Positions 1-6,897 of a stretch of 7,600 nt of DNA are shown piece by piece. The number at the start of each line of letters is the position of its first letter. Within the stretch, counting starts at the first letter, position 1. This DNA comes from an uncultured Ruminococcus sp. (GTDB taxonomy: Bacteria > Bacillota > Clostridia > Oscillospirales > Ruminococcaceae), in NCBI GenBank assembly GCA_945835085.1, contig CAMAIG010000066.1, positions 1 through 7,600 of the forward strand, given 5' to 3'. The notes beneath the pieces are model-generated. The model saw only the letters and a list, made by a program, of their open reading frames with translations, had not been told where the DNA came from and did no database searches. Made by a program: the position numbers and the translations under genes.

Positions 1-1251
1 AGGGCAGTAAAGCTTGAGCCGTCCGAGAGCGGTCTTACAATTATCGGCGGCAAAAACAATCAGGGTAAAACCTCTGTACTGGATTCTATTGCATGGGCAC
101 TCGGAGGAGATAAGTTCCGCCCTTCCGGAGCAATGCGTGAGGGTTCTTCTGTTCCTCCGCACTTAAAGGTAAAACTGAGCAATGGTATCGTTGTGGAGCG
201 CTGCGGAAAGAACAGCGACCTTAAAGTAACCGATGAAAGCGGCAAGCGCGGCGGTCAGCAGCTTCTTAATGCCTTCATAAGCACCTTTGCCCTTGATCTC
301 CCCAAGTTTATGGAATCTTCATCGAAAGAAAAAGCTAATGTCCTTTTACAGATAATTGGAGTGGGCGACAAGCTTTTTGAGTACGACCGGGAGGAAAACA
401 AACTGTATAACCGCAGACTTGAGATAGGACGTATCGCTGAGCAGAAAGCTAAATACGCCGCTGAGCTTCCCGAATATGACAATGTTCCGAAAGAAGTTAT
501 ATCGCCTTCGGAGCTTATCAGACAGCAGCAGGAAATACTTGCAAGGAATGGCGAGAACCAGCGAAAGCGTGACAGGGCGGAACAGCTGAAATCAGCCTAT
601 TCCAACATATCAAGCAGAATTGAAATGCTCCGCTCTCAGCTTGCTGAACTGGAAAAGCAGCAGTCGGATATTGCCGAAGATCTAAGAATCGCTGAGCTGT
701 CCTCTGCCGAACTTCACGATGAAAGCACGGACGAGCTTGAAAACAATATCCGAAACATTGAAGCTATCAACATCAAGATACGCAGTAATCTTGACAAAGA
801 AAAGGCTGAAATGGACGCTAAGCAGTACAAGGACGAATATGATTCGCTTACAACGCAGATCGAAAATATACGTGAAGAACGCCGCAGGCTCCTTGACAAT
901 GCTCCGCTTCCTCTTCCGGGGCTTTCGGTGGAAAACGGAGAGCTTACATACAACGGTGCAAAATGGGACTGCATGAGCGGCTCCGAACAGCTCAGAGTTT
1001 CGGCAGCTATTGTCCGCAAGCTCAATCCCGAATGCGGATTTGTTCTGATGGACAAGCTGGAGCAGATGGATATCGATACTCTTAACGAGTTTGGAGCCTG
1101 GCTTGAAGCCGAAGGTCTGCAGGCGATAGCAACACGAGTATCCACAGGCAGCGAATGCAGTATCATCATTGAGGACGGATATGTTAAGTCAGACAATACA
1201 CAGGAAACGGAAGCATCAATAAATAAAACATGGAAGGCAGGTACATTCTGA
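1..1251 (+). CDS. SMC/SbcC-like coiled-coil AAA ATPase, 5' partial
   Basis: The reading frame is open from base 1 to the TGA at 1249-1251, giving 416 residues with the true start outside the window. Counting the first codon as residue 1, a Walker A motif GKNNQGKT lies at residues 17-24 (bases 49-72), so coding begins upstream of the first in-window ATG at 133, and only a short N-terminal piece is missing. A charged, Leu/Glu/Lys-rich stretch at about 125-300 reads as an antiparallel coiled coil; I see no CxxC zinc hook at its middle. The C-terminal ATPase half has an ABC-type signature MSGSEQ (325-330) and a Walker B-like strand FVLMD ending at D351. The residue after that Asp is Lys, not the usual Glu. 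This organisation is known from RecF/SbcC/SMC-type ATPases, which act on DNA ends or in recombination. A role in phage recombination or replication is inferred from the neighbours. The gene overlaps the next by one base (TGATG). Substrate and partner are unknown. Confidence 0.85.
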   Translation, partial: RAVKLEPSESGLTIIGGKNNQGKTSVLDSIAWALGGDKFRPSGAMREGSSVPPHLKVKLSNGIVVERCGKNSDLKVTDESGKRGGQQLLNAFISTFALDLPKFMESSSKEKANVLLQIIGVGDKLFEYDREENKLYNRRLEIGRIAEQKAKYAAELPEYDNVPKEVISPSELIRQQQEILARNGENQRKRDRAEQLKSAYSNISSRIEMLRSQLAELEKQQSDIAEDLRIAELSSAELHDESTDELENNIRNIEAINIKIRSNLDKEKAEMDAKQYKDEYDSLTTQIENIREERRRLLDNAPLPLPGLSVENGELTYNGAKWDCMSGSEQLRVSAAIVRKLNPECGFVLMDKLEQMDIDTLNEFGAWLEAEGLQAIATRVSTGSECSIIIEDGYVKSDNTQETEASINKTWKAGTF

Positions 1252-2396
1252 TGAACAATATTGAAATTTCGGGCGGCATACTCCGCAAAAAGCAGAAGGT
1301 CGTTATCTATGGTCCTGAGGGAATAGGCAAGTCTACCCTTGCAGCGCATTTCCCGAATCCACTTTTTATCGATACGGAAGGTAGTACAGGAAACCTTGAT
1401 GTCAACCGCTTCAAGAATAAGCCCACGTCTTGGTCAATGCTTATCAATTACATTGAGTACATAAAGCAGAATCCGAATGTTTGTGAAACTCTGGTTATTG
1501 ATACCATGGACTGGGCGGAAAGATTATGCATTGAAGATGTTTTGAATACACACGGTAAAAAAGGTATTGAGGATTTCGGCTACGGCAACGGCTATGTATA
1601 TGTTGCCGAGGAAGTAGGACGTTTTCTCAACCTTCTGCAGGAGCTTATCGACAAGGATATCTGTCACGTTGTGCTTAACTGCCATGCTCAGCTCAAAAAG
1701 TTCGAGCAGCCCGATGAAGCCGGAGCTTATGACCGCTATGAATTAAAGCTCGGCAAAAAGACAGGCTCTCAGACAGCTCCCCTCGTAAAGGAATGGGCAG
1801 ATATGATCCTGTTCTGCAATTATGAGACCTATGCTGTCGCTACAGACAAAGACGGCAAAAAGTTTAAGGCGCAGGGCGGTCAGCGTGTTATGTATACCAC
1901 TCACCACCCTTGCTGGGACGCAAAAAACAGAGCAGGACTTCCGCCGAAGCTCTCCCTTGATTACTCGGAGATAGCTAATGTTATAGAAGGCACCTCACCT
2001 GCCGCCTCAGCTCCCGCTCCTACCGTTACTGCTCCCCCGAAAACAGAGAACGCTCCTTCTGTTCAGCCTACTCAGATCTGGGGGCAGAGCAGTGCTCCCG
2101 TTTCGGAAAATCAGGAATCACCTAAGCCCGAAAGCATTGACCTTTCGGACTTTGAAGATATAATCGGTGAAGGTGAACCGGATATCCCGCCAAATATTCC
2201 TAAGCCTTTGCAGGATCTGATGAAAACTAACAGCGTTTCCGAAAAAGAGATCCGGTTTGCAGTATCGAAAAAGGGCTATTTCCCTGAACGAATGCCGATA
2301 TCGGATTATCCGCCCGATTTCATAAACGGCGTTCTTATTGGGGCATGGCCGCAGGTATTCGCCATGATAAAGGATAACAGAGATTTACCATTCTGA
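1251..2396 (+). CDS. Sak4-like RecA-fold ATPase (phage AAA_24 type)
   Basis: This 381-residue protein has a RecA-type ATPase core. Walker A is GPEGIGKS at residues 21-28 and Walker B is LVID at 81-84, with a polar strand VVLNCH further on. The layout fits the AAA_24 phage nucleotide-binding family that includes Sak4, a single-strand annealing or recombination ATPase that works with an SSB; the assignment rests on motifs and synteny. Residues about 247-315 are Pro/Ala/Ser-rich and probably disordered. A compact C-terminal module follows (about 317-375, with GYFP, DFINGVLIGAW), and the protein ends NRDLPF, like the acidic C-terminal tip of bacterial SSBs. I chose the ATG at 1251 because it overlaps the upstream stop as TGATG and has AGG nine bases upstream, matching the helicase junction. 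An in-frame ATG at 1230 would add seven residues and lies further inside the upstream gene. The next gene starts 14 bases after the stop. Confidence 0.82.
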   Translation: MNNIEISGGILRKKQKVVIYGPEGIGKSTLAAHFPNPLFIDTEGSTGNLDVNRFKNKPTSWSMLINYIEYIKQNPNVCETLVIDTMDWAERLCIEDVLNTHGKKGIEDFGYGNGYVYVAEEVGRFLNLLQELIDKDICHVVLNCHAQLKKFEQPDEAGAYDRYELKLGKKTGSQTAPLVKEWADMILFCNYETYAVATDKDGKKFKAQGGQRVMYTTHHPCWDAKNRAGLPPKLSLDYSEIANVIEGTSPAASAPAPTVTAPPKTENAPSVQPTQIWGQSSAPVSENQESPKPESIDLSDFEDIIGEGEPDIPPNIPKPLQDLMKTNSVSEKEIRFAVSKKGYFPERMPISDYPPDFINGVLIGAWPQVFAMIKDNRDLPF

Positions 2397-2401
2397 GGAG
2401 G
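2396..2401 (+). promoter_or_regulatory. Strong ribosome binding site, sets DUF669 start
   Basis: AGGAGG overlaps the last base of the upstream stop codon and is nine bases from the ATG at 2411. A nearer ATG at 2404 opens only a five-codon frame (2404-2421) and is two bases from the site, so 2411 is the supported start. This is the strongest Shine-Dalgarno sequence I see in the window, consistent with a product needed in large amounts, as expected of an ssDNA-binding protein. Confidence 0.8.
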
Positions 2402-2410
2402 ATATGATCA

Positions 2411-2923
2411 ATGAACAATAACATCTACACATATGACTGGGACGACGAGATAAATAACGAGGACGGAGGTTTCGTCCTGCTTCCCGAGGGCGATTATGAA
2501 TTTACCGTTGAAAAGTTTGAGCGAGGGACCTTCGACGGTTCCGACAAGCTTCCTGCCTGCAAAAAGGCAATTGTTACATTTAAGATCCACGGCGAAAGTG
2601 ATTCTGTCTCTATCATAGAGAATTTCCCGCTTTGCTCTGTTCTTGAATGGAAGCTGTCTTCACTTTTTCTTTCCGTCGGCATGAAGAAACACGGAGAGCC
2701 GCTGAGAATGGACTGGAAAGGCCTTGTAGGAAGGAAAGGTCGCTGCCACGTTTACGTTGATAATTACAAGAAAAAGGACGGCTCTGACGGTCAGTCCAAC
2801 AAGATCAAGAAGCTTTACGCATATGACGAGGACGTTCAGACCATTCAGCCCCAGACGTCTTATCAGCAGCCCACACAGTACAGCGCACCCCAGGCAGGCG
2901 GCTGGCAGGCAGGTAAATTCTGA
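2411..2923 (+). CDS. DUF669 family phage protein, candidate ssDNA-binding protein
   Basis: This 170-residue protein matches the DUF669 pattern seen in Firmicutes phages: an N-terminal DWDDEIN (residues 9-15), LPEGDYEFTVEKFERG (24-39), ENFPL (70-74), a WKLS helix (80-83), and a basic/aromatic strand region WKGLVGRKGRCHVYVDNY (102-119). The tail from about residue 141 is rich in Gln, Pro, Ser and Gly and probably disordered, ending GWQAGKF. DUF669 genes commonly sit between a Sak4-like ATPase and a helicase, as here. With its size, beta-rich core and flexible tail, this suggests an ssDNA-binding role, but that is inference and no OB-fold can be proved by eye. Unlike classical SSBs it lacks an acidic DDDLPF-like C-terminus; the upstream ATPase carries a similar tip instead. 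It overlaps the helicase start by one base (TGATG). Confidence 0.8.
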   Translation: MNNNIYTYDWDDEINNEDGGFVLLPEGDYEFTVEKFERGTFDGSDKLPACKKAIVTFKIHGESDSVSIIENFPLCSVLEWKLSSLFLSVGMKKHGEPLRMDWKGLVGRKGRCHVYVDNYKKKDGSDGQSNKIKKLYAYDEDVQTIQPQTSYQQPTQYSAPQAGGWQAGKF

Positions 2924-4521
2924 TGGAGCTCAGACCTTATCAGCAAGAAGCAAAATCCGCTGTCTTCAGCGAATGGGACAGCGGAAACAGCAAAACATTA
3001 CTCGTACTTCCGACGGGCTGCGGAAAAACGATAGTGTTTGCCAAGATCGCCGAAGAATGTGTGATGCAGGGAAAGCGTGTGCTTATCCTTGCCCACAGAG
3101 GAGAGCTTCTCGAACAGGCAGCCGACAAGATAAAAAAGGCAACAGGACTTGTGTGCGCCGTAGAAAAAGCAGAGCAGACAAGTGTGGGGAGCTGGTACAG
3201 AATTGTTGTAGGCTCCGTTCAGACGCTTATGAGAGAAAAACGGCTTGCTTCCTTTGAACATGATTATTTCGATACCATTATCATCGACGAAGCACATCAC
3301 TGCATATCCGACAGCTATCAGAACATACTGAATTATTTCCCTTATGCTGATGTTCTGGGAGTGACGGCAACGCCTGACAGAGGCGATATGAAGAACCTCG
3401 GGCAGGTATTTGACAGTCTTGCCTATGAATACACTCTTCCGAAAGCGATAAAAGAAGGCTACCTCTCCCCTATCAAGGCTGTTACCATTCCTATCGACCT
3501 GGACCTTACCGGAGTATCTGTTCAGGCGGGAGACTTCAAAGCTTCAGATATCGATACTGCACTTGACCCGTATCTTTTCCAGATCGCCGACGAAATGCTC
3601 CATTACTGCTCCGACAGAAAAACCGTGGTATTTCTGCCGCTGGTGAAAACATCTCAGAAATTCCGCGATATTCTGAACAGTAAAGGCTTCCGAGCCGCAG
3701 AGGTAAACGGAAACAGCCCCGACAGAGCAGAAATACTGAAGGATTACGAGGACGGAAAATACAATGTCCTGTGTAATTCTATGCTGCTCACAGAGGGCTG
3801 GGATTGCCCAGATGTTAACTGCATAATCATTCTTCGTCCCACAAAGGTCAGAGGGCTTTACTGCCAGATGGTTGGCAGAGGAACAAGGCTTGCTCCGGGA
3901 AAAACAGAATTGCTGCTGCTTGATTTCCTGTGGCATACAGAACGGCATGAACTCTGCCGTCCCGCACACCTTATCTGCACCGATGAAGCTGTCGCAAAGA
4001 AAATGACAGCAAAGCTTGCAGATAACGCAGGCTGTGAATTTGACATTTCCGAAGCAGAGCAGTCAGCTTCCGAGGACGTTGTCGCAGAACGTGAAGCAGC
4101 ACTCGCAGAAAAGCTTGCCGCTATGAGAAAGCGCAAGCGTACTCTTGTAGATCCGCTGCAGTATGAAATGTCTATTCAAGCTGCCGACCTTGCGAACTAC
4201 ACTCCCGCTTTCGGCTGGGAATGTGAGCCGCCTACCGAAAAGCAGAAGCAGCGGCTTGAAGCTCTCGGAATATTCCCCGACGAGATAGACAGCAAGGGCA
4301 AAGCGGAGCTTATTCTCAACAGACTGAATAAAAGACGTATCGAAGGGCTTACAACTCCGAAGCAGATCAGACGTCTTGAAAGCATGGGCTTTAAGCATGT
4401 AGGCACATGGAGATTTGAGGACGCAAGCAAGCTTATCGGCAGGATAGCCGCAAATAACTGGCACGTTCCGAGAGATATTTCTCCTGCCGATTATCAACCG
4501 AACGGTCAGCTCACATTTTAA
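2923..4521 (+). CDS. DEAH-type superfamily 2 DNA helicase
   Basis: This 532-residue protein has the SF2 helicase motifs in order: RPYQQEA near the N-terminus (4-10), Walker A PTGCGKT (30-36), motif Ia LAHRGELL (56-63), DEAH (122-125), TATP (148-151), VVFLP (235-239), motif V region LLTEGWDCPDV (288-298), and motif VI QMVGRGTR (315-322). It should be an ATP-driven translocase that unwinds or remodels DNA; related proteins are common in phage replication modules. After the helicase core comes a charged helical linker (about 375-410) and then two 40-residue-period helical repeats (438-472 and 478-513) sharing TxKQxxRLExxG, perhaps a nucleic-acid or partner-binding module. The start ATG overlaps the upstream stop as TGATG, with AGG nine bases upstream, so translational coupling is likely. 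Helicase assignment is secure; polarity and substrate cannot be read from the sequence. Confidence 0.92.
   Translation: MELRPYQQEAKSAVFSEWDSGNSKTLLVLPTGCGKTIVFAKIAEECVMQGKRVLILAHRGELLEQAADKIKKATGLVCAVEKAEQTSVGSWYRIVVGSVQTLMREKRLASFEHDYFDTIIIDEAHHCISDSYQNILNYFPYADVLGVTATPDRGDMKNLGQVFDSLAYEYTLPKAIKEGYLSPIKAVTIPIDLDLTGVSVQAGDFKASDIDTALDPYLFQIADEMLHYCSDRKTVVFLPLVKTSQKFRDILNSKGFRAAEVNGNSPDRAEILKDYEDGKYNVLCNSMLLTEGWDCPDVNCIIILRPTKVRGLYCQMVGRGTRLAPGKTELLLLDFLWHTERHELCRPAHLICTDEAVAKKMTAKLADNAGCEFDISEAEQSASEDVVAEREAALAEKLAAMRKRKRTLVDPLQYEMSIQAADLANYTPAFGWECEPPTEKQKQRLEALGIFPDEIDSKGKAELILNRLNKRRIEGLTTPKQIRRLESMGFKHVGTWRFEDASKLIGRIAANNWHVPRDISPADYQPNGQLTF
4234..4461 (+). other. Tandem 40-residue repeats at the helicase C-terminus
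   Basis: Within the helicase, residues 438-472 and 478-513 align with a 40-residue offset. Both begin T-x-K-Q, continue with R-L-E (444-446 and 484-486) and a Gly (449 and 489), and then a helix ending in basic or aromatic residues. The DNA copies are diverged, so this is an old protein-level duplication rather than a recent repeat. The function is unknown to me; helical repeats appended to SF2 helicases often bind DNA or a partner. Confidence 0.6.
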
Positions 4522-4522
4522 C

Positions 4523-4529
4523 AGAGGTG
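4523..4529 (+). promoter_or_regulatory. Ribosome binding site for the primase-helicase
   Basis: AGAGGTG lies in the 12-base gap between the helicase stop and the ATG at 4534, four to five bases before the start. It supports 4534 as the start and indicates independent initiation in the same transcript. Confidence 0.65.
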
Positions 4530-4533
4530 TACA

Positions 4534-6744
4534 ATGTCAGATTTACTTGAAATACTGGATCATGTTGATCCTTCACTGCTCGATTATCAGGAATGGGTCA
4601 ATGTCGGAATGGCTCTTAAGGACGAGGGCTATTCCTGCCGCGACTGGGACGAATGGAGCAAAAAGGACGCCGCACGCTATCACAGCGGAGACTGCGAAAA
4701 AAAGTGGCATAGCTTCAATGGCTCCGCTTCTCCCGTAACAGCGGGAACTATTATACAATACGCCAAAGATCAGGGCTGGCGTCCGCAGACAACAAGCACT
4801 GTCTTTGACTGGGACGATGAAATAAATGCAGAAGAGGAAAGCATTGTAGTAGGTCAGGGCTTCTCGGAGGGTGTAAAGCTCTCCGAGCCCTCCGACTGGC
4901 ACCCGGGACGAGAGATCATAAGATATCTTGAAACGCTCTTTGAAGCTTCCGAAAACGTCGGATATGTTACCGAAGCATGGGAAAAGGACGAGGACGGCAA
5001 AAAGAGATATCTTCCCACAAAGGGCTCTTACTCCAGAACGGCAGGAGAGCTTATTGAAGAACTTAACAAGCACGGAGACGACATAGGCGCAGTACTCGGA
5101 GATTACAATCCTTCTGCGGGGGCATGGATACGCTTCAATCCTCTCGACGGAAAAGGAACTAAGGACATAAACATAACCGATTTCAGATATGCTCTTGTCG
5201 AATCGGACAGCATCGCACTTGAAGAGCAAAATGCGCTTATCCGAGAGCTGGAGCTTCCCGTGGCGGTCATGGTATATTCGGGTGGAAAGTCTATCCATGC
5301 AATTGTCAGGGTGGACGCTTCGGACATTACCGAATACAGAAAGCGTGTAGCATATCTGTATGACGTATGTCAGAAAAACGGACTTGTCCCCGATAAGAAC
5401 TGCAAAAATCCTTCCCGGCTCACCCGTCTCCCGGGCGTTATCCGAAACGGGAAAAAGCAGTACATAATCGATACAAATATAGGCAGAGAAAGCTTCGCAG
5501 AGTGGAAGGATTGGATCGAGAGTGTAAACGACGATCTTCCCGACCCCGAAAACCTTGCCGCGGAATGGGACGAGCCCCCGGAGCTTTCTCCGCCTCTTAT
5601 CGAAGGAGTGCTCAGACAAGGCCACAAAATGCTGCTTGCGGGACCGTCAAAAGCTGGAAAGTCATATGCTCTCATTGAGCTATGTGCTGCTATTGCGGAA
5701 GGGGCGAAATGGTTCGGATTCCGATGTGCAAAAGGACGTGTCATGTATGTGAATCTTGAACTTGACCATGCAAGCTGTCTTCACCGCTTCAAGGACGTTT
5801 ATACTGCTCTTGGACTGGCTCCGAACAACATCGGGAACATAGATATCTGGAATCTGAGAGGAAAATCTGTACCTATGGATAAGCTTGCACCTAAGCTTAT
5901 CCGCAGAGCTCAGAAAAAGGATTACATTGCAATTATCATTGACCCGATATACAAGGTAATCACAGGTGACGAAAACAGCGCAGATCAGATGGCGCATTTC
6001 TGCAATCAGTTTGACAAGGTCTGCTCCGAGGTAGGCTGCGCCGTGATATACTGTCACCACCACAGCAAAGGCGGTCAGGGCGGTAAAAAGTCCATGGACA
6101 GAGCATCGGGCTCGGGAGTTTTCGCTCGCGATCCGGATGCGCTGCTCGACCTCACCGAACTGGAAATAACCGACGGCATACGCAAGCAGGAAGAAAACTC
6201 TCTCGTTTGCAAAATATGCCTTGACTGGATACAGCGATTCGATCCCGATTTCAAAAACACGGTCTCACAGGACGATATGCTGTCCTCTTCAAAGATGCGG
6301 GAGCACGCTCACAGCAAGCTGCAGGAAGCTTCTTACAAGCTTATGTGCTCCGATATCGAGAAGGGCAAAGAAACGCTCTCACGGCGCACAGCGTGGCGAA
6401 TAGAGGGCACTCTCCGAGAGTTTGCCGCTTTCAAGCCTATTAACTGTTGGTTTGATTATCCGATACACAAGGAAGATACCTCCGAAGTGCTTAAAAACTG
6501 TGAAGCAGATGGAGCAGCGGGAGGCTGGCAGAAGAATTTCAGCAAGAAGAAAAGCAATGAAGAGCGTAGCAAAGAGAGAAAAGAAAGCATCGAAACAGCT
6601 TTCAGCGGAGTGCAGGAGAACAACAAATGCAGCATTGCAGAACTTGCCGAATATCTTGCTGTCACCGAAAAAACAGTACGTACCAGACTGAAAGAACATG
6701 GTGGATTTTGGATTGACGACAGCGAATGCGGCTTAAAACAGTGA
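4534..6744 (+). CDS. Primase-helicase: PriCT-2, AEP primase, RepA-type helicase, HTH
   Basis: This 736-residue protein appears to be the replication initiator. Residues about 5-82 resemble PriCT-2 (DYQEWVNVGMAL, then AGTIIQYAKDQGW). A linker with DWDDEIN (92-98) follows. Residues about 125-330 carry archaeo-eukaryotic primase motifs: an acidic ESD pair (E223, D225) after a hydrophobic strand, SGGKSIH (249-255) and NPSRLTRLPG (292-301) preceded by D287, a possible third metal ligand. A RepA/AAA_25-type RecA-fold helicase follows: Walker A GPSKAGKS (370-377), Walker B ending at D470, and HHHSKG (508-513). A basic, Lys/Glu-rich linker (about 655-690) leads to a helix-turn-helix (about 700-722: IAELAEYLAVTEKTVRTRL). 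Primase synthesis and unwinding in one chain are thus expected. The HTH may bind the repeat array that starts directly after the stop codon; that link is inference. A long antisense frame over 4573-5625 is a shadow of this gene. Confidence 0.9.
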   Translation: MSDLLEILDHVDPSLLDYQEWVNVGMALKDEGYSCRDWDEWSKKDAARYHSGDCEKKWHSFNGSASPVTAGTIIQYAKDQGWRPQTTSTVFDWDDEINAEEESIVVGQGFSEGVKLSEPSDWHPGREIIRYLETLFEASENVGYVTEAWEKDEDGKKRYLPTKGSYSRTAGELIEELNKHGDDIGAVLGDYNPSAGAWIRFNPLDGKGTKDINITDFRYALVESDSIALEEQNALIRELELPVAVMVYSGGKSIHAIVRVDASDITEYRKRVAYLYDVCQKNGLVPDKNCKNPSRLTRLPGVIRNGKKQYIIDTNIGRESFAEWKDWIESVNDDLPDPENLAAEWDEPPELSPPLIEGVLRQGHKMLLAGPSKAGKSYALIELCAAIAEGAKWFGFRCAKGRVMYVNLELDHASCLHRFKDVYTALGLAPNNIGNIDIWNLRGKSVPMDKLAPKLIRRAQKKDYIAIIIDPIYKVITGDENSADQMAHFCNQFDKVCSEVGCAVIYCHHHSKGGQGGKKSMDRASGSGVFARDPDALLDLTELEITDGIRKQEENSLVCKICLDWIQRFDPDFKNTVSQDDMLSSSKMREHAHSKLQEASYKLMCSDIEKGKETLSRRTAWRIEGTLREFAAFKPINCWFDYPIHKEDTSEVLKNCEADGAAGGWQKNFSKKKSNEERSKERKESIETAFSGVQENNKCSIAELAEYLAVTEKTVRTRLKEHGGFWIDDSECGLKQ

Positions 6745-6765
6745 GGGAAAAAGTCGAGAAAAAAA

Positions 6766-6789
6766 TTTTCCCTGACAGGGAAAAAGTCG
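6766..6789 (+). repeat. 24-base palindromic unit 1
   Basis: TTTTCCCTG, a single central A (6775), then CAGGGAAAA form a perfect 9+1+9 palindrome, followed by AGTCG, which gives the unit a direction. An odd-length palindrome with one central base suits a dimeric DNA-binding protein better than an RNA hairpin, whose loop would be too tight unless one pair opens. Confidence 0.8.
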
Positions 6790-6800
6790 GGGAAAAGTAC

Positions 6801-6824
6801 TTTTCCCTGTCAGGGAAAAAGTCG
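6801..6824 (+). repeat. 24-base palindromic unit 2
   Basis: Same as unit 1 except that the central base is T (6810); the 9+1+9 palindrome is perfect and the AGTCG tail is kept. It is preceded by an 11-base spacer holding a partial copy GGGAAAAGTA. Confidence 0.8.
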
Positions 6825-6837
6825 AAAATTTTCGAGA

Positions 6838-6861
6838 TTTTCCCTCGCAGGGAAAAAGTCG
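6838..6861 (+). repeat. 24-base palindromic unit 3
   Basis: TTTTCCCTC, central G (6847), CAGGGAAAA, then AGTCG. The innermost pair is mismatched (C against C), leaving an 8-bp palindrome with a three-base centre. The three units differ only at their positions 9 and 10, so the outer arms and the tail appear to be under selection, or the duplication is recent. Confidence 0.78.
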
Positions 6862-6897
6862 AGAAAACGCCGACTTTTTCCCAGGGAAGGAAAAAGT
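6850..6897 (+). other. Overlapping, mutually exclusive hairpins
   Basis: GGGAAAAAGTCG (6850-6861) pairs perfectly with CGACTTTTTCCC (6871-6882), a 12-bp stem with a 9-base loop. The same inverted arm also pairs with downstream sequence: ACTTTTTCC (6873-6881) with GGAAAAAGT (6889-6897), a 9-bp stem with a 7-base loop. Only one can form at a time. No T-run follows the second stem, so a classic intrinsic terminator is not supported. In DNA the arrangement could mark one edge of the origin. Confidence 0.6.

Noticed and set aside
1230..1250. Earlier ATG at 1230 for the Sak4-like ATPase
   Set aside because: It would lie deeper within the upstream gene and before the AGG site. The 1251 start matches the TGATG junction seen again at 2923.
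714..1349. Minus strand open frame of 211 codons
   Set aside because: It is the antisense shadow of the SMC-like ATPase and runs into the next gene; its Ser/Leu/Arg-rich product has no recognisable motif.
2404..2421. Five-codon frame after the AGGAGG site
   Set aside because: It starts too close to the ribosome site and ends within the DUF669 start region. I regard it as chance.
4573..5625. Minus strand open frame of 350 codons
   Set aside because: It lies wholly inside the primase-helicase, whose conserved motifs fix the + frame. The antisense protein is Cys/Ser/Phe-rich without any recognisable domain.
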